From: Sedimentisphaerales bacterium
GTDB taxonomy: Bacteria; Planctomycetota; Phycisphaerae; Sedimentisphaerales; Anaerobacaceae
Reading direction: 5' to 3'
Assembly: GCA_016935195.1 (NCBI GenBank)
Contig: JAFGRL010000106.1
Coordinates: forward strand, 1-41,309
DNA length: 41,309 bases
Below the pieces are notes generated by a model. That model was not told where the DNA came from and ran no database searches. It worked only from the letters and a program-made list of their open reading frames with translations. This document shows, piece after piece, positions 1 through 9,086 of the stretch (position 1 is its first letter; each line of letters opens with the position of its first letter). Position numbers and translations under genes: made by a program.

Positions 1-7
1 CAGGCAC

Positions 8-29
8 GCTCTCCCCTGAGGGCGTTTTG
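8..29 (+). terminator. terminator-like hairpin at the window edge
   Basis: A seven-base-pair stem (CGCTCTC with GAGGGCG, one T-G pair) closes a four-base loop and is followed by a short T-rich run. It could end a plus-strand transcript that starts outside the window. The T run is interrupted by G, so the call is tentative. Confidence 0.35.
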
Positions 30-61
30 TTTGTTCGCTTCTAATTGTTTTTCTGATACTG

Positions 62-322
62 TCATTTTTGAACTCCTTGAATATGGGTTTGGACTAATGC
101 TTTGATTGCAGCTTTGATATGCTCCGGTAGTTTAGGCCAAGCGCCTATGACCTGCTGCAATTCAGGGCTGATTTTAGGCTTTTTTGCAGAATCAGGCCCC
201 GATTTAGGCCACCTCTCGACAGGGTTAGAATCATAAGTTGTTTTAGAATCATTGGTTGTGGAATTATGTTCTTCCCCTACTCGGGGAGTTCTGAACTGCC
301 TGGGCTTCAGACCCTGAATCAT
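62..322 (-). CDS. small hypothetical protein resembling the tail seen after planctomycete integrases
   Basis: An 86-residue protein beginning at ATG 322, with an in-frame stop just upstream, 13 bases behind the stop codon of the preceding minus-strand gene. Its C-terminal third (residues ~53-80, with WPKLPEHIKAAI) matches a motif I know from short ORFs and tails linked to planctomycete tyrosine recombinases. Residues ~36-44 (VERWPKSGP) resemble the segment after the catalytic Tyr in the integrase at the other end of this window (EKRWPNSG). The TPRVGEEHNSTT stretch resembles peptides produced when an integrase reads antisense through a tRNA 3' end. It may be the remnant of an integrase end rather than an independent gene. 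No biochemical function can be assigned. Confidence 0.45.
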   Translation of the reverse strand: MIQGLKPRQFRTPRVGEEHNSTTNDSKTTYDSNPVERWPKSGPDSAKKPKISPELQQVIGAWPKLPEHIKAAIKALVQTHIQGVQK

Positions 323-335
323 TTAAGAAGCTTGC

Positions 336-1076
336 TTATGTATTTATAAATTTCTTACTAACCCACCCAAATAAGACTATCTTCATAAACTTGTGTTTTG
401 TAGAATCAATTTCAGCTTTCTTGAAATTTACAAAGTCCCCCCTATCGTTCTCGCTGAAACCAGTATCATCAAATGTTACGATGAGAATAGTTTTGCCTTC
501 CTTATACGGCAGCTTTGGCCCCAAAGATTTTTTACACTTGTCAGTAGTTTTCTCTTTAACAAGTTTTTTAGCATTACAAATCAGAGCTTTATGCCTTATG
601 AGTTCGTTACTTGTAATTATATCATTTGCTGTTCGATTTTGCTTCGTCTTATTTCCTTCAACACCATGCACGTTATGCTCCCACGGTGCATGTCCGTTCT
701 TTATGAGAAGTTCTTTCTGAAGTCCCCATTTCCAGCCCTCCTTTGCGTCGGTAATTTCAACAAAATTTTTTTTATTGTTATCTATAATAATTCCATCGTG
801 TTGCTCTGAACCACAACAAGGTTTGAACTTAACTTTTGGCTTATTGCTATAGTAGGTGTTTGCGTAATGTGCAAAAGGCGTAAGTTCATGTGCAAATTTG
901 TAGGGCAATCCTTTGTCGAGAACTCTGTATCTTATGTCCCCGCGTGTTTTTGCGTCTGAACACTTTGGGCTCCATTGAGACAATTCTCTGTTTTTCTGCT
1001 TAAAAAACTCAAAAAGCCCGTTAACAGATTGTTCTTTTGTATATTCATCTTTTGTAAGAATATCCTTGATATCCAT
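336..1076 (-). CDS. hypothetical protein, possible nuclease-like core
   Basis: About 246 residues, not recognised. ATG 1076 is preferred over the in-frame TTG at 1082 because an AGGAAAG ribosome site lies six bases before it. The sequence is rich in Lys and Asn and more AT-rich than the housekeeping genes nearby, which fits acquired DNA. Around residues 94-112 a D, then an E-x-T, then a Lys follow a hydrophobic strand (HDGIII, FVEITDAK). This loosely recalls the PD-(D/E)XK nuclease fold, but I would not call it on this alone. There is no signal peptide or membrane segment. The integrase-tail-like ORF follows closely on the same strand, so both may belong to one decayed mobile element. Confidence 0.6.
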   Translation of the reverse strand: MDIKDILTKDEYTKEQSVNGLFEFFKQKNRELSQWSPKCSDAKTRGDIRYRVLDKGLPYKFAHELTPFAHYANTYYSNKPKVKFKPCCGSEQHDGIIIDNNKKNFVEITDAKEGWKWGLQKELLIKNGHAPWEHNVHGVEGNKTKQNRTANDIITSNELIRHKALICNAKKLVKEKTTDKCKKSLGPKLPYKEGKTILIVTFDDTGFSENDRGDFVNFKKAEIDSTKHKFMKIVLFGWVSKKFINT

Positions 1077-1126
1077 ATGCAACTTTCCTATTAGATAATG
1101 CCCAAGATTGCAAGAAAATCCTACCG

Positions 1127-1505
1127 TTATTTTAAAGTAAGATTTGCAGTTTCAATTGCATAGTGCCGATGATTTATCAATCTTCTGAGGACCTCACTCA
1201 CTCTTGCTTTGGATACGCCGAGATATCTTGCTAAATCGGCACGTGATTCAATATCATTTGTGCCAATTAGGGCCTGCCATTCTACCGCTCGCTGAATTCC
1301 CTTTGCTTTGATTTGAGCACGTGACTTACACGGCTGTTTTTTGGGTTCGGGGGCAGGATTTAAGGCAAATATCGCAGATTGTCGCTTGCGATGGACATAA
1401 AAAACGAATTTTAGCGTTGCTGTGAGGTTTATGCGTTTAGTTTTTGAAGTGTTAGCCGAGCCGCACCAGGCAACGCATAAACGCTCAAGTGTATGGACCG
1501 GGGAG
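1127..1505 (-). pseudogene. HTH-protein remnant, copy A
   Basis: On the minus strand one frame stays open from about 1517 to a TAA at 1127-1129, but it has no ATG or GTG start. It encodes a basic region followed by a helix-turn-helix-like segment (RADLARYLGVSKARVSEV). This type of sequence occurs in short planctomycete proteins and at the C-terminus of some serine recombinases. An ungapped homolog lies exactly 2100 bases further on, on the other side of the catalase gene. Together they look like debris of one gene or element flanking the catalase. I treat it as degenerate because no start is visible. Confidence 0.5.
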
Positions 1506-1755
1506 GTGTGAACTTAGAACATTTTCAATAGTAGGGGTTAACAGATCCATTCGTTACTAGGTCCCCACAGGTAGAACCAAGCCTTCACTTCGGCTGAATC
1601 TCTGGCCAAAACAGTAAGCATATTTTGCTTTGTAACGCCGATAACAAAATAGTATGATACTGGCCAGAGTATAATTTTTAAAAGATTAATTGGAATTGTC
1701 AGTGAAAGATAACTAAACAAGATCAAAAACAAGAAAGGATAAAGGTAGATTGAAA

Positions 1756-3192
1756 ATGAAAGAGAAAAAACTTACCACAGGAGCAGGCATACCTGTAAGT
1801 GATAATCAGAATTCACTCACAGCAGGGGAACGTGGCCCAACATTAATGCAGGATCACGTACTGCTTAACAAATTGGCCCACTTTAATCGTGAGCGGATCC
1901 CGGAACGAGTTGTTCACGCCAAAGCTGCAGGAGCACACGGCACATTTACTGTCACCGGTGATATAACGAAATACACAAAGGCAAAGATATTCTCAGAGGT
2001 TGGCAAGAAGACAGAAATGTTTGGACGTTTTTCTACAGTAGCCGGCGAAAAAGGATCTGCGGACACAGTTCGTGATGTCAGGGGATTTGCATTAAAGTTC
2101 TATACTGAAGAAGGCAATTGGGATATGGTTGGCAACAATACGCCCGTTTTCTTTATCCGCGACGCAATGAAATTTCCGGATTTCATCCATACTCAGAAAC
2201 GTATGGCCCAGACCAATCTGAGGTCTCATACAATGTGGTGGGATTTCTGGTCGCAAGTTCCCGAAGCTTTGCATCAGGTTACCATCCTGTTTTCAGACCG
2301 TGGTATTCCCAAAGGAATTCCATATATGAATGGATATGGAAGTCATACGTATAGCTTCATCAATGCTGAAAATGAACGCTTCTGGGTTAAGTTCCACTTT
2401 AAGACCAAACAGGGTATCCAGTGTATGATGCAGGAAGAAGCAGATCGAATTGTAGGAGAGAATCCGGATTATCATACACAGCAACTGTTTGAGATGATCG
2501 AACGGGGTGAATATCCCAAGTGGACTTTTTCTGTGCAAATTATGCCTGAAGTGGAAGCCGAGAATTATCGCTGGAACCCATTTGACCTGACGAAAGTTTG
2601 GCCGCATGCCGACTATCCCCTGATCGAAGTCGGTGAGATGGAATTGAGCCGAAATCCCGAAAATTACTTTGCGGAAGTCGAGCAATCGGCTTTTTCACCT
2701 GCCAACGTAGTACCTGGTATTTCGTTCTCACCTTGTAAAATGCTTCAGGCACGTATCTTCTCTTATGCCGATGCACATCGTTATCGCCTGGGTGCTAACT
2801 ATGAAAGCCTGCCGATCAATCGCCCAAAATGTCCTGTGCACAACTATCAGCGTGATGGTTCTATGCGGTTTGATGGCAATAGTGGAGCATCTGTCAATTA
2901 CGAGCCCAATAGCTTCGGTGGTCCGAAAGCAGACCCAGCATACGCAGAGCCACCGTTGAAGATTTCGGGTGACGCAGATAGATATGATCAAAAACGTGGT
3001 GTTGATGATGATTACATTCAGCCAGGGAATCTGTTCAGGCTTATGCCTGCCGATGAACAACAGCGTCTGATTCAAAATATCACAAGTAGCTTACAGAAAG
3101 TCTCCAAAGAGCTGCAGGAAAAGATGGTGAAACATTTTCGCAAAGCAGATAAAGACTACGGAGATGGGATTGCGAAAGGAGTGGGTCTGTAA
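1756..3192 (+). CDS. katA: monofunctional heme catalase (clade 3, KatA type)
   Basis: It converts hydrogen peroxide to water and oxygen. The ATG at 1756 gives 478 residues; an in-frame TTG six bases earlier is possible, but AGG at 1743-1745 is better spaced for the ATG. All active-site landmarks are present (numbering from the TTG): distal His56 in [12 protein letters not shown], Asn129 in VGNNTP, and the heme-ligand Tyr339 in [14 protein letters not shown]. Length fits small-subunit catalases, and no flavodoxin-like extra domain is present. The gene stands alone between two degenerate HTH repeats and before an IS3 fragment, so it may be acquired cargo. TATAAT at 1670-1675 is a possible -10 element without a convincing -35. 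It probably acts in the cytoplasm, since no signal peptide is seen. Confidence 0.96.
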   Translation: MKEKKLTTGAGIPVSDNQNSLTAGERGPTLMQDHVLLNKLAHFNRERIPERVVHAKAAGAHGTFTVTGDITKYTKAKIFSEVGKKTEMFGRFSTVAGEKGSADTVRDVRGFALKFYTEEGNWDMVGNNTPVFFIRDAMKFPDFIHTQKRMAQTNLRSHTMWWDFWSQVPEALHQVTILFSDRGIPKGIPYMNGYGSHTYSFINAENERFWVKFHFKTKQGIQCMMQEEADRIVGENPDYHTQQLFEMIERGEYPKWTFSVQIMPEVEAENYRWNPFDLTKVWPHADYPLIEVGEMELSRNPENYFAEVEQSAFSPANVVPGISFSPCKMLQARIFSYADAHRYRLGANYESLPINRPKCPVHNYQRDGSMRFDGNSGASVNYEPNSFGGPKADPAYAEPPLKISGDADRYDQKRGVDDDYIQPGNLFRLMPADEQQRLIQNITSSLQKVSKELQEKMVKHFRKADKDYGDGIAKGVGL

Positions 3193-3271
3193 TAAAGAGA
3201 CTCTATTTGCCTGACTGCTAAGACAGTGTGATATTGCCAATGAAGGAAAGATTTTTTGTCAACCGACTCGG

Positions 3272-3605
3272 TCAGTTGAATCTCCGGAGGACTTGGGTCA
3301 TTCTTGCTCTTGTTACCCCAAGATATATAGCTAGATCAGCTCTTGTTTCGATGCCGTTTATGCCAATTAAGTCCTGCCATCACTTTGCCAGCTGAAATGC
3401 TTGCCTTCTAATCTTATCTCGCGACATTTTGGGCTTTCTCTGTCTGTGAGAGACCGGATTTAGGGAGAATATGACCGATTGATACCGTCTATGGGTGTAA
3501 AACGGGAACTTTATGGCAGCTGCGTGATTTATGCGTTCAGTTTCCAAAGTGTTAGCCGAGCCGAACCCGGCAACTTATAAACGCTGAAGTGTATGGACCG
3601 GGGAG
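3272..3605 (-). pseudogene. HTH-protein remnant, copy B, with an internal stop
   Basis: This aligns without gaps to 1172-1505 at an offset of exactly 2100 bases; the last ~60 bases of both copies are nearly identical. Read on the minus strand it gives a basic region and then RADLAIYLGVTRARMTQV, the same HTH segment as copy A. One in-frame TGA sits directly before the conserved WQ(D/A)LIG motif; relatives I recall have Trp there, so a TGG-to-TGA change is likely. The frame ends at a TGA at 3272-3274. It is a pseudogene unless TGA is read through, which nothing else in the window suggests. Confidence 0.55.
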
Positions 3606-3632
3606 TTAAAACAAGGCTTTCTCTTTACAAAG

Positions 3633-3692
3633 ATGGGCTGGCTTTATCTTGCTGTTGTCATTGATTTATTCTCAGGCAAAATAAACGTTTGA
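3633..3692 (+). mobile_element. IS3-family transposase (OrfB) fragment
   Basis: The frame starting at the ATG at 3633 reads GWLYLAVVIDLFSGKI and then stops. This matches the well-known integrase-core segment of IS3 OrfB transposases (family form close to GWLYLAVVIDLFSRKIVGW). No more of the transposase can be followed on either side, so it is a small scar rather than an active element. It begins 28 bases after the end of HTH remnant B. Confidence 0.6.
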
Positions 3693-4010
3693 CTACAATT
3701 TTCTCCGATTTTAGTTGCTTTAGGGCAAATTTTGGCGCAAAATTCAGCGATATAGCTGTGATAAAATTTAAAAGCAACAACACTTATGGGAGTCAAGATT
3801 TTTGGTGTCAGGATATACCCGTGAGGTCAGAGTCTCGAGGCTCGAGTTCTCAATCGGCCAATCAGAAAAAGCCATATAGGAGGCTTCGATATCTGTTCAG
3901 ATGGTTCATATCCGGATTCAACTGTCAATCAATGGATTATACAATAGCCTGGGTTTTACTAAGAGTCGGTTCCATATAGATAGATTGTGTGGGAAATTCA
4001 GGGCGGTTAT
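3693..4010. other. non-coding gap before the heme operon
   Basis: The gap holds an open frame from 3689 to 3979 with no recognisable family, no good ribosome site, and composition like the surrounding non-coding DNA. I see no clear promoter or terminator for the operon that follows. A short CTCGAG-containing inverted repeat lies near 3835-3850. Confidence 0.4.
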
Positions 4011-5957
4011 ATGGGATTTTTTGGTGAGGTGTTGTTAGCTGCGATATTTTTGCTCTGCGGATTTGTTGCCTTTTTTGGATTAACCGCCCTCAACCTGGGT
4101 GAGCCGGTCGCAAAGGTGGTTCTGCGGCGCCTTAAAGAGCTTGTGGTGATAGCTTCAGGGCTTTTTATATTGGTCCTGGTGATGCTGGCAGGTTTGTTTG
4201 CAACCAACGATTTTTCCATCGCAGCTGTAGCACAGCACAGTTCTTCAAAGCTTGCTATCGTGTATAAGCTAAGTGCGCTGTGGGCAGGCTCGGCAGGTTC
4301 ATGGATTCTCTGGTCGGCTGGTGTATTTCTTTGTTTTGTGCTGTCGCTGCTAAAAATTGACAAAAAGGCCTGGAAGTTCTCCGGAGCATCGCTGGTCCTG
4401 GGGGCGTTTATTTGCTTAGGCTTTACCTCTATTTTGGTATTTGTCGAAAAACCCTTTGCAGGCTGTCCTGTTACAGTTGATGAAGGTGCAGGATTAAACC
4501 CGCTGCTGCGCAATTTCTGGATGATTGTTCATCCGCCGCTATTATTTGCTGGTTATTCAGCTTTTCTTATACCTTTTATTGTGGCGCTGGCTGCTGTATT
4601 TACCGGCTCAACCGACAGCCCTGATATTTACCGGCTATTGCGGCGCTGGCTGCTTGTGGGGATCTGCTTTCTGGGTCTTGGGATTTTTACGGGCTCACGG
4701 TGGTCATATATGGAATTAGGCTGGGGCGGTTACTGGGCGTGGGATCCGGTGGAGAATGCGTCTTTACTGCCCTGGCTTGTGGCCGTTGCTGCGCTGCACA
4801 GCATAATCGGGATGCGTATAGCAGAGAGATTTAAGCGATGGGCACTTATTTTAGCGCCATTGCCGTTTGTCCTGTGTCTGTTAGGAACCTTTATTACCAG
4901 AAGCGGCATTATTCAATCAGTACATTCGTTCGACCAGAATGTGCTTTTTACGGCACTGTTAGTCTTTATGGGTTTGTGTACTGCGATCTGGCTTGTTGGC
5001 GTGATTGAAGTGTTAAAAAAAATTGTGTTTGTGCCGGTCCCTTCGGAGGAGGTTTCACTTCGGCTGGAAAAGGGTGATTTGCTGTTCTGGGCAAATGTTA
5101 TTTTTCTAATTACTGCAGCAGTTATCGCGGCGGCAACACTGCTGCCGGTTATCTGGCGTATTGTCAGCGGTAGTGATTCTGGCCCTGTTCTCCAGAGGAG
5201 CTTTTATGACCGAGTGATTTCTATATCGGGGATTATGCTCGCTTTTTTGATTGGCCTGGCTGCTTTGTCGGATTTGCAAAAACGCCGGGGCTTTGGATTG
5301 TGCGTGTGCACAAGTTTAGGGACAGGTTTAATTTGCTTTGGTCTGGTGAGCAATCTTGTGGCAACAGGGCTATTGATGGGACTTGCCTGTGGCATATTTA
5401 CATTTAGCGCAGCAGCTATTTTGATAAGATTGGCAGTCGGTCTGAGAAGGAGATATCGCCTGGGCAGCAGCATTGCACACACAGGATTTTTAATCCTGGT
5501 GGTTGGCGCAGGCTTTTCGTCTGTCGAAAAGAGTGTTCAGCCTTTATTATCCAAAGGCCAGCAAGTCAGTTTAGGCAACTATAAGCTTGTTTACGACTCG
5601 TTTGAACACCGCATACACGACGGCATTACTCAGGTTGGACCTGAGATTATCTTGCACACGGACAGCCTGCTAGCGCCTTTGTATCGCCAACAGCCAAAAT
5701 CAAAATCCGCAAGATTATGGCCTCACAGTAATTTATATCCGGACGGACGCAGCAGCACCGAGGTTGCTGTTCACACGGGTGTGTTTGAGGATATTTACGT
5801 TTCCTTCGAAGGTACGTCGGATGACGCAAGAGTACTGATAGCAGCGAAATTGATACCTTTTATGTTGTGGTTGTGGATTGGTGCGATTTTAGTTTTAGTT
5901 GGTTCGGCGTGGGCATTTTTTGAAGCAGAAAAATCTAAAAAGGCGGGGCCAAGTTGA
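4011..5957 (+). CDS. ccmF: cytochrome c heme lyase subunit CcmF
   Basis: A polytopic membrane protein of the cytochrome c maturation system I that delivers heme to apocytochrome c on the outer face of the cytoplasmic membrane. The tryptophan-rich WWD motif is clear (WGGYWAWDPVENASLLPW, about residues 238-255). Conserved histidines flank it (VHPPLLFAGY at ~174; a second near 263), along with the GTFITRSG segment. About 648 residues with many hydrophobic helices and a periplasmic loop near residues 520-610 match CcmF/NrfE length. ATG 4011 is preferred to the GTG at 3987 because it starts directly at the first membrane helix and AGGGCGG lies before it. Its stop overlaps the next gene's start, and hemA and hemC follow, which supports a heme-supply operon. 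No ccmA-E or ccmH genes are visible here. Confidence 0.93.
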   Translation: MGFFGEVLLAAIFLLCGFVAFFGLTALNLGEPVAKVVLRRLKELVVIASGLFILVLVMLAGLFATNDFSIAAVAQHSSSKLAIVYKLSALWAGSAGSWILWSAGVFLCFVLSLLKIDKKAWKFSGASLVLGAFICLGFTSILVFVEKPFAGCPVTVDEGAGLNPLLRNFWMIVHPPLLFAGYSAFLIPFIVALAAVFTGSTDSPDIYRLLRRWLLVGICFLGLGIFTGSRWSYMELGWGGYWAWDPVENASLLPWLVAVAALHSIIGMRIAERFKRWALILAPLPFVLCLLGTFITRSGIIQSVHSFDQNVLFTALLVFMGLCTAIWLVGVIEVLKKIVFVPVPSEEVSLRLEKGDLLFWANVIFLITAAVIAAATLLPVIWRIVSGSDSGPVLQRSFYDRVISISGIMLAFLIGLAALSDLQKRRGFGLCVCTSLGTGLICFGLVSNLVATGLLMGLACGIFTFSAAAILIRLAVGLRRRYRLGSSIAHTGFLILVVGAGFSSVEKSVQPLLSKGQQVSLGNYKLVYDSFEHRIHDGITQVGPEIILHTDSLLAPLYRQQPKSKSARLWPHSNLYPDGRSSTEVAVHTGVFEDIYVSFEGTSDDARVLIAAKLIPFMLWLWIGAILVLVGSAWAFFEAEKSKKAGPS

Positions 5958-6670
5958 AAAGTTCAATTTTGAAAAAAAGAGAAGTTAAGACAATAAGTTT
6001 AATTTGGTGCCTGTGGCTTTTGCAGCTTTTGCCGGCTGAAACGGTTTCGGCAGGTGCTGAGGTTAATCAGGTCTCGGCGAAGCTTGTTAATATCTCGGTT
6101 CGTGCAGATGTCAATGAGGTTTATTTTGACAATTTCTGGGTTTTCACCAGAAGCGGCAGAAAAGGCCCTTGGCGGGTTGAAATCAAACTTCCGAAAAATG
6201 CAGCGATTGTCAGTTTGGATGAACCCAATCAGGTAGAATTCCTGGTAAATGAACGGGCTGTTCGCAAGAGAATGTCGCCGACATCGGCCGTTGATTCAGT
6301 GGGTTTTTCTTTTGCTTTGCCGAATAAGGATGGATTCTGTAAGACGAATATAGAGCCGGGTTATGATATCGACGCAATAGCGGTAAACATTTCCGGCCCC
6401 GGCACAAAAATGGCCAGCAATGTTCTTGAACTTGACAGGTATAGGACCTCGCGTTCGAAGTTTTCCAGAGTTTACACGGCCGGGGTTTTAGCTGAAGGAA
6501 GCAATGTTACGATAGGATTATCTTCTCTGCCCTGCCGGGATAACCGATGGGTGGAATTAGTCTGTATAGTTGGTTTGGCCTTGATAGGCCTTGCTGCATT
6601 ATTTACAATCTATTACTACAAGCGAATAATTAAAGAATCGAACATATGCAATGAAACTTCTTCTAAATAG
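5954..6670 (+). CDS. unknown membrane-anchored exported protein in the ccmF-hemA operon
   Basis: 238 residues starting at a TTG that overlaps the ccmF stop codon (TTGA); AGGCGGGG lies just upstream and no internal ATG gives a sensible start. Residues ~13-33 form a signal peptide. Residues ~203-225 form a single membrane helix followed by a short Lys-rich tail, so the bulk should face the periplasm. The middle part appears beta-rich. I find no CcmE heme-binding motif, no CxxC and no thioredoxin signature. Its 3' end overlaps hemA by 20 bases, so it is translated with genes of heme and cytochrome c biogenesis. A role as an accessory subunit of that pathway is inference from position only. Confidence 0.8.
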   Translation: MKSSILKKREVKTISLIWCLWLLQLLPAETVSAGAEVNQVSAKLVNISVRADVNEVYFDNFWVFTRSGRKGPWRVEIKLPKNAAIVSLDEPNQVEFLVNERAVRKRMSPTSAVDSVGFSFALPNKDGFCKTNIEPGYDIDAIAVNISGPGTKMASNVLELDRYRTSRSKFSRVYTAGVLAEGSNVTIGLSSLPCRDNRWVELVCIVGLALIGLAALFTIYYYKRIIKESNICNETSSK

Positions 6671-7922
6671 CATAACATATCACAACTGCCCCATAGAGCT
6701 GCGAGAGAAGGTTGCCCTGACATTGCAGGAACAGAAAAATCTGCTGCACAATATGCACAGCCGGCAGGACATTATTGAGGCAGTTGTTCTGCAGACCTGT
6801 AATCGGCTTGAGTTGTATACATATTTGGAGAAGGATTTTGCTGACCAGGATGGTTTATTAAGTCATATCGAGCAGATTAAGCCACACTCGACAGATATAT
6901 GGAATAAATACTCCCGGCAGGCAAATGGTGTTGATTTGGTTCAGCATCTCTTTGAAGTAGCAGCAGGGCTTGATTCACAGATGATTGGTGAGAATCAGAT
7001 ATTGGCACAGGTGAAATCGGCATACTCCGAATCGGTAAATTGCCGAATGAGTAAATTTGTATTCAATCGTCTTTTTCACAGAGCATTTCACGTAGGCAAG
7101 AAGGTTCGTACCAATACTAACATCAATTGCGGAGCTGTTTCAATTGCTTTAGCTGCAGTGCAGTTGGCCAGGAAACAGGTCGATTTGGCAAATAGCTGCG
7201 CGATGGTAATCGGTGCCGGCCAAAACGCTCAACTTGTAGCTAAATATTTACTAAAGATGGGGGTGCAAAGGCTGATTTTAGCGAATCGCAATGTTGAAAA
7301 GGCACAAGCTGCAGCTTACAGTTTCAAGGCTGATGAGGTAATTGCTCTAAATGAGATTGCTAAGAAGCTAAAAAATGCTGATGTCGTTATAAGTTCAACG
7401 GCTTCTTCGAAGCCGATACTAATGGCAGAAGCAGTTGAGTGTGTTCTGCATGAGCGTAAAAAGCCTTTGCTTATAGTTGATATTGCGGTGCCGAGGGATA
7501 TCGACCCTGAAATTAGTAGGTTTGGCAGTGTTTTACTGTATAACATTGATGATTTGGAGAAACAGATAAGCATCAATAAAAAGATACGCTCTACGGAAGT
7601 TCCAAAGGCACGTCAAATCGTTGCCGAATTTACCTGTGATTTCTGGAAGTGGTATGAGTCTCTCGGTGTTCTGCCGGTGGTTTCAGAGCTTATGCAAAAA
7701 GCTCTGGACCTTGCCGACAGAGAAGCGCAGCGATATGCAAAGGATTTTACCGAGCCCGACAGAGACGAGCTGAAGATCTTCGCACAGTCACTTGCTAAGA
7801 AGCTGTTGCACGGCCCGGTTAGTTTTTTGAGGAACGGCTCCGAGGAACATCAGGATTCGGAGCATCTGCAGGCAGCGGAGCTGGTTAAGAAAATATTTTT
7901 TCCCGATGATAAATGCCACTGA
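6651..7922 (+). CDS. hemA: glutamyl-tRNA reductase
   Basis: It reduces the glutamate on tRNA-Glu to glutamate-1-semialdehyde, the first committed step of C5-type tetrapyrrole synthesis. The catalytic Cys50 sits in VVLQTCNRLELY, as in characterised enzymes. The NADPH-binding fold follows near residue 190 (VIGAGQNAQ). A C-terminal helical dimerisation domain completes a normal length of 423 residues. It begins inside the end of the preceding gene and ends in a TGATG overlap with hemC, so translation is probably coupled along the operon. A tRNA-Glu gene, whose product is its substrate, also lies in this window but far away at 39327. Confidence 0.96.
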   Translation: MKLLLNSITYHNCPIELREKVALTLQEQKNLLHNMHSRQDIIEAVVLQTCNRLELYTYLEKDFADQDGLLSHIEQIKPHSTDIWNKYSRQANGVDLVQHLFEVAAGLDSQMIGENQILAQVKSAYSESVNCRMSKFVFNRLFHRAFHVGKKVRTNTNINCGAVSIALAAVQLARKQVDLANSCAMVIGAGQNAQLVAKYLLKMGVQRLILANRNVEKAQAAAYSFKADEVIALNEIAKKLKNADVVISSTASSKPILMAEAVECVLHERKKPLLIVDIAVPRDIDPEISRFGSVLLYNIDDLEKQISINKKIRSTEVPKARQIVAEFTCDFWKWYESLGVLPVVSELMQKALDLADREAQRYAKDFTEPDRDELKIFAQSLAKKLLHGPVSFLRNGSEEHQDSEHLQAAELVKKIFFPDDKCH

Positions 7923-8842
7923 TGATGAAAGTTCTAAGGGTAGCAACTCGCAGCACAGTCCTGGCCTTGGCTCAGGCAGAGATTGTTATCGCCGCACTAA
8001 AGGAAATTTCTCCGGACGTCCGTTTCGAGATAGTCAAGATAACCACCAGGGGGGATGAGGATAGAAGTACAGCCCTGTGGGAAATAAAGTCGACCGGCTT
8101 TTTTACTTCAAAGGTTGAGCAAGCTCTATTGGCCGGTGAAGCAGACCTTGCGGTTCACAGCTTCAAGGATTTACCGGTACCGCAGACAAAAGGCCTGACG
8201 ATAGCTGCAGTCTGCGATAGAAAGTTTGCCGAAGATTGCCTTATAGCATCGGCGCATTTAACTTCAATTGACGAACTTGCCGAAGGAGCAAAAATCGGTA
8301 CATCAAGTTTACGGCGGTCTGTGCAAATCAGAAATTTAAGGAAGGATATTAACATTGTTCCGGTCAGGGGAAGTGTTACAACTCGTATTAGATTGCCTTT
8401 GGAGGGAACAGTTGACGCTGTTGTCGTCGCCCGTGCTGCTATGGAAAGACTTGGCGCCGGTGATAAAATTTCCTTTTGCTTTAAGCCGGAGGATTTCATC
8501 CCGGCAGCAGCCCAGGGTGCCCTGGCCGTTCAGACCAGAAGTGAGGATACTGTTACCACATCCCTTATTGCCAAGATAAATGATTGGCACGCACAGATTA
8601 GCTCTGTGACAGAGAGAATAGTCATACAAAATCTTGAGTGTGGCTGCCGCGCCCCTGCCGGGGTGTTTGCACAGGTTGTAGATGAAGATGTTATCATACG
8701 GGCTTTTCTGTCCGACGTGGAAGGTGAGAGTTTGATAAAATGCAGCATCAAGGGATCTATTAAAAGCGCTCCGGAACTGGCGATAAAACTCGCTAACGAA
8801 ATCCTCAATTCAGGCGGCAAAGAAATACTTGACCATCTTTAA
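7922..8842 (+). CDS. hemC: porphobilinogen deaminase (hydroxymethylbilane synthase)
   Basis: It polymerises four porphobilinogen units into hydroxymethylbilane in the cytoplasm. Features seen: the N-terminal RVATRSTVLALAQA motif, the catalytic Asp in HSFKDLP, the Arg-rich SSLRRS and VRGSVTTR segments, and the dipyrromethane-cofactor Cys in LECGCRAPAG (the second Cys aligns with the E. coli cofactor Cys). In-frame ATGs lie at 7913, 7922 and 7925. I chose 7922 because it forms TGATG with the hemA stop; 7913 would add three residues. The usual RGNVxTR motif reads RGSVTTR here, a mild variation. It is the last gene of the ccmF-hemA-hemC cluster. Confidence 0.95.
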   Translation: MMKVLRVATRSTVLALAQAEIVIAALKEISPDVRFEIVKITTRGDEDRSTALWEIKSTGFFTSKVEQALLAGEADLAVHSFKDLPVPQTKGLTIAAVCDRKFAEDCLIASAHLTSIDELAEGAKIGTSSLRRSVQIRNLRKDINIVPVRGSVTTRIRLPLEGTVDAVVVARAAMERLGAGDKISFCFKPEDFIPAAAQGALAVQTRSEDTVTTSLIAKINDWHAQISSVTERIVIQNLECGCRAPAGVFAQVVDEDVIIRAFLSDVEGESLIKCSIKGSIKSAPELAIKLANEILNSGGKEILDHL

Positions 8843-9013
8843 CCGCAATTTCCCATAAACTTGCTCAACAAAAACAAAAAGACACGCTTGATTTACCTGG
8901 GGAAAAAGAGGGAGGATAAAGCCAAGCAATACTCTCAAAACTACAAGAAACTTCTTGAGATTGTTGAGGAAATGACTATCATCAATATGACACTGCTAAA
9001 AGAAAATGCCTAA
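8843..9013 (+). pseudogene. remnant similar to DUF6788-type proteins
   Basis: Directly after hemC one frame stays open to a TAA at 9011-9013 without an ATG start. Its peptide (IYLGKKRED, then YKKLLEIVEEMTIINM) resembles the C-terminus of small proteins of the DUF6788 kind, which often accompany transposases and end in a short strand plus a helix. The N-terminal half is missing. I regard it as a decayed accessory fragment. The assignment rests on memory of the family pattern. Confidence 0.35.
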
Positions 9014-9086
9014 CTATAATACGGGATGAGGCAGCAAAAACTTATGACTGTCGAGTTTAACCGGGCTCAACCAAAAAGAGATTGTG

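Noticed and set aside
391-809. Two plus-strand open frames of 109 and 138 codons
   Set aside because: They lie opposite the 336-1076 gene, have no ribosome site and translate to Phe/Cys-rich noise.
1538-1732. Minus-strand frame of 64 codons before catalase
   Set aside because: No ribosome site and no family; it covers the likely catalase promoter region.
2092-3075. Several frames inside catalase on both strands
   Set aside because: Shadows of a fully conserved catalase.
3272-3605. TGA read as an amino acid (altered genetic code) in HTH remnant B
   Set aside because: Other genes in the window end in TGA normally and the copy lacks a start; a nonsense mutation is simpler.
3689-3979. Plus-strand frame of 96 codons
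   Set aside because: Starts at the IS3 scrap, has no ribosome site and resembles no protein I know.
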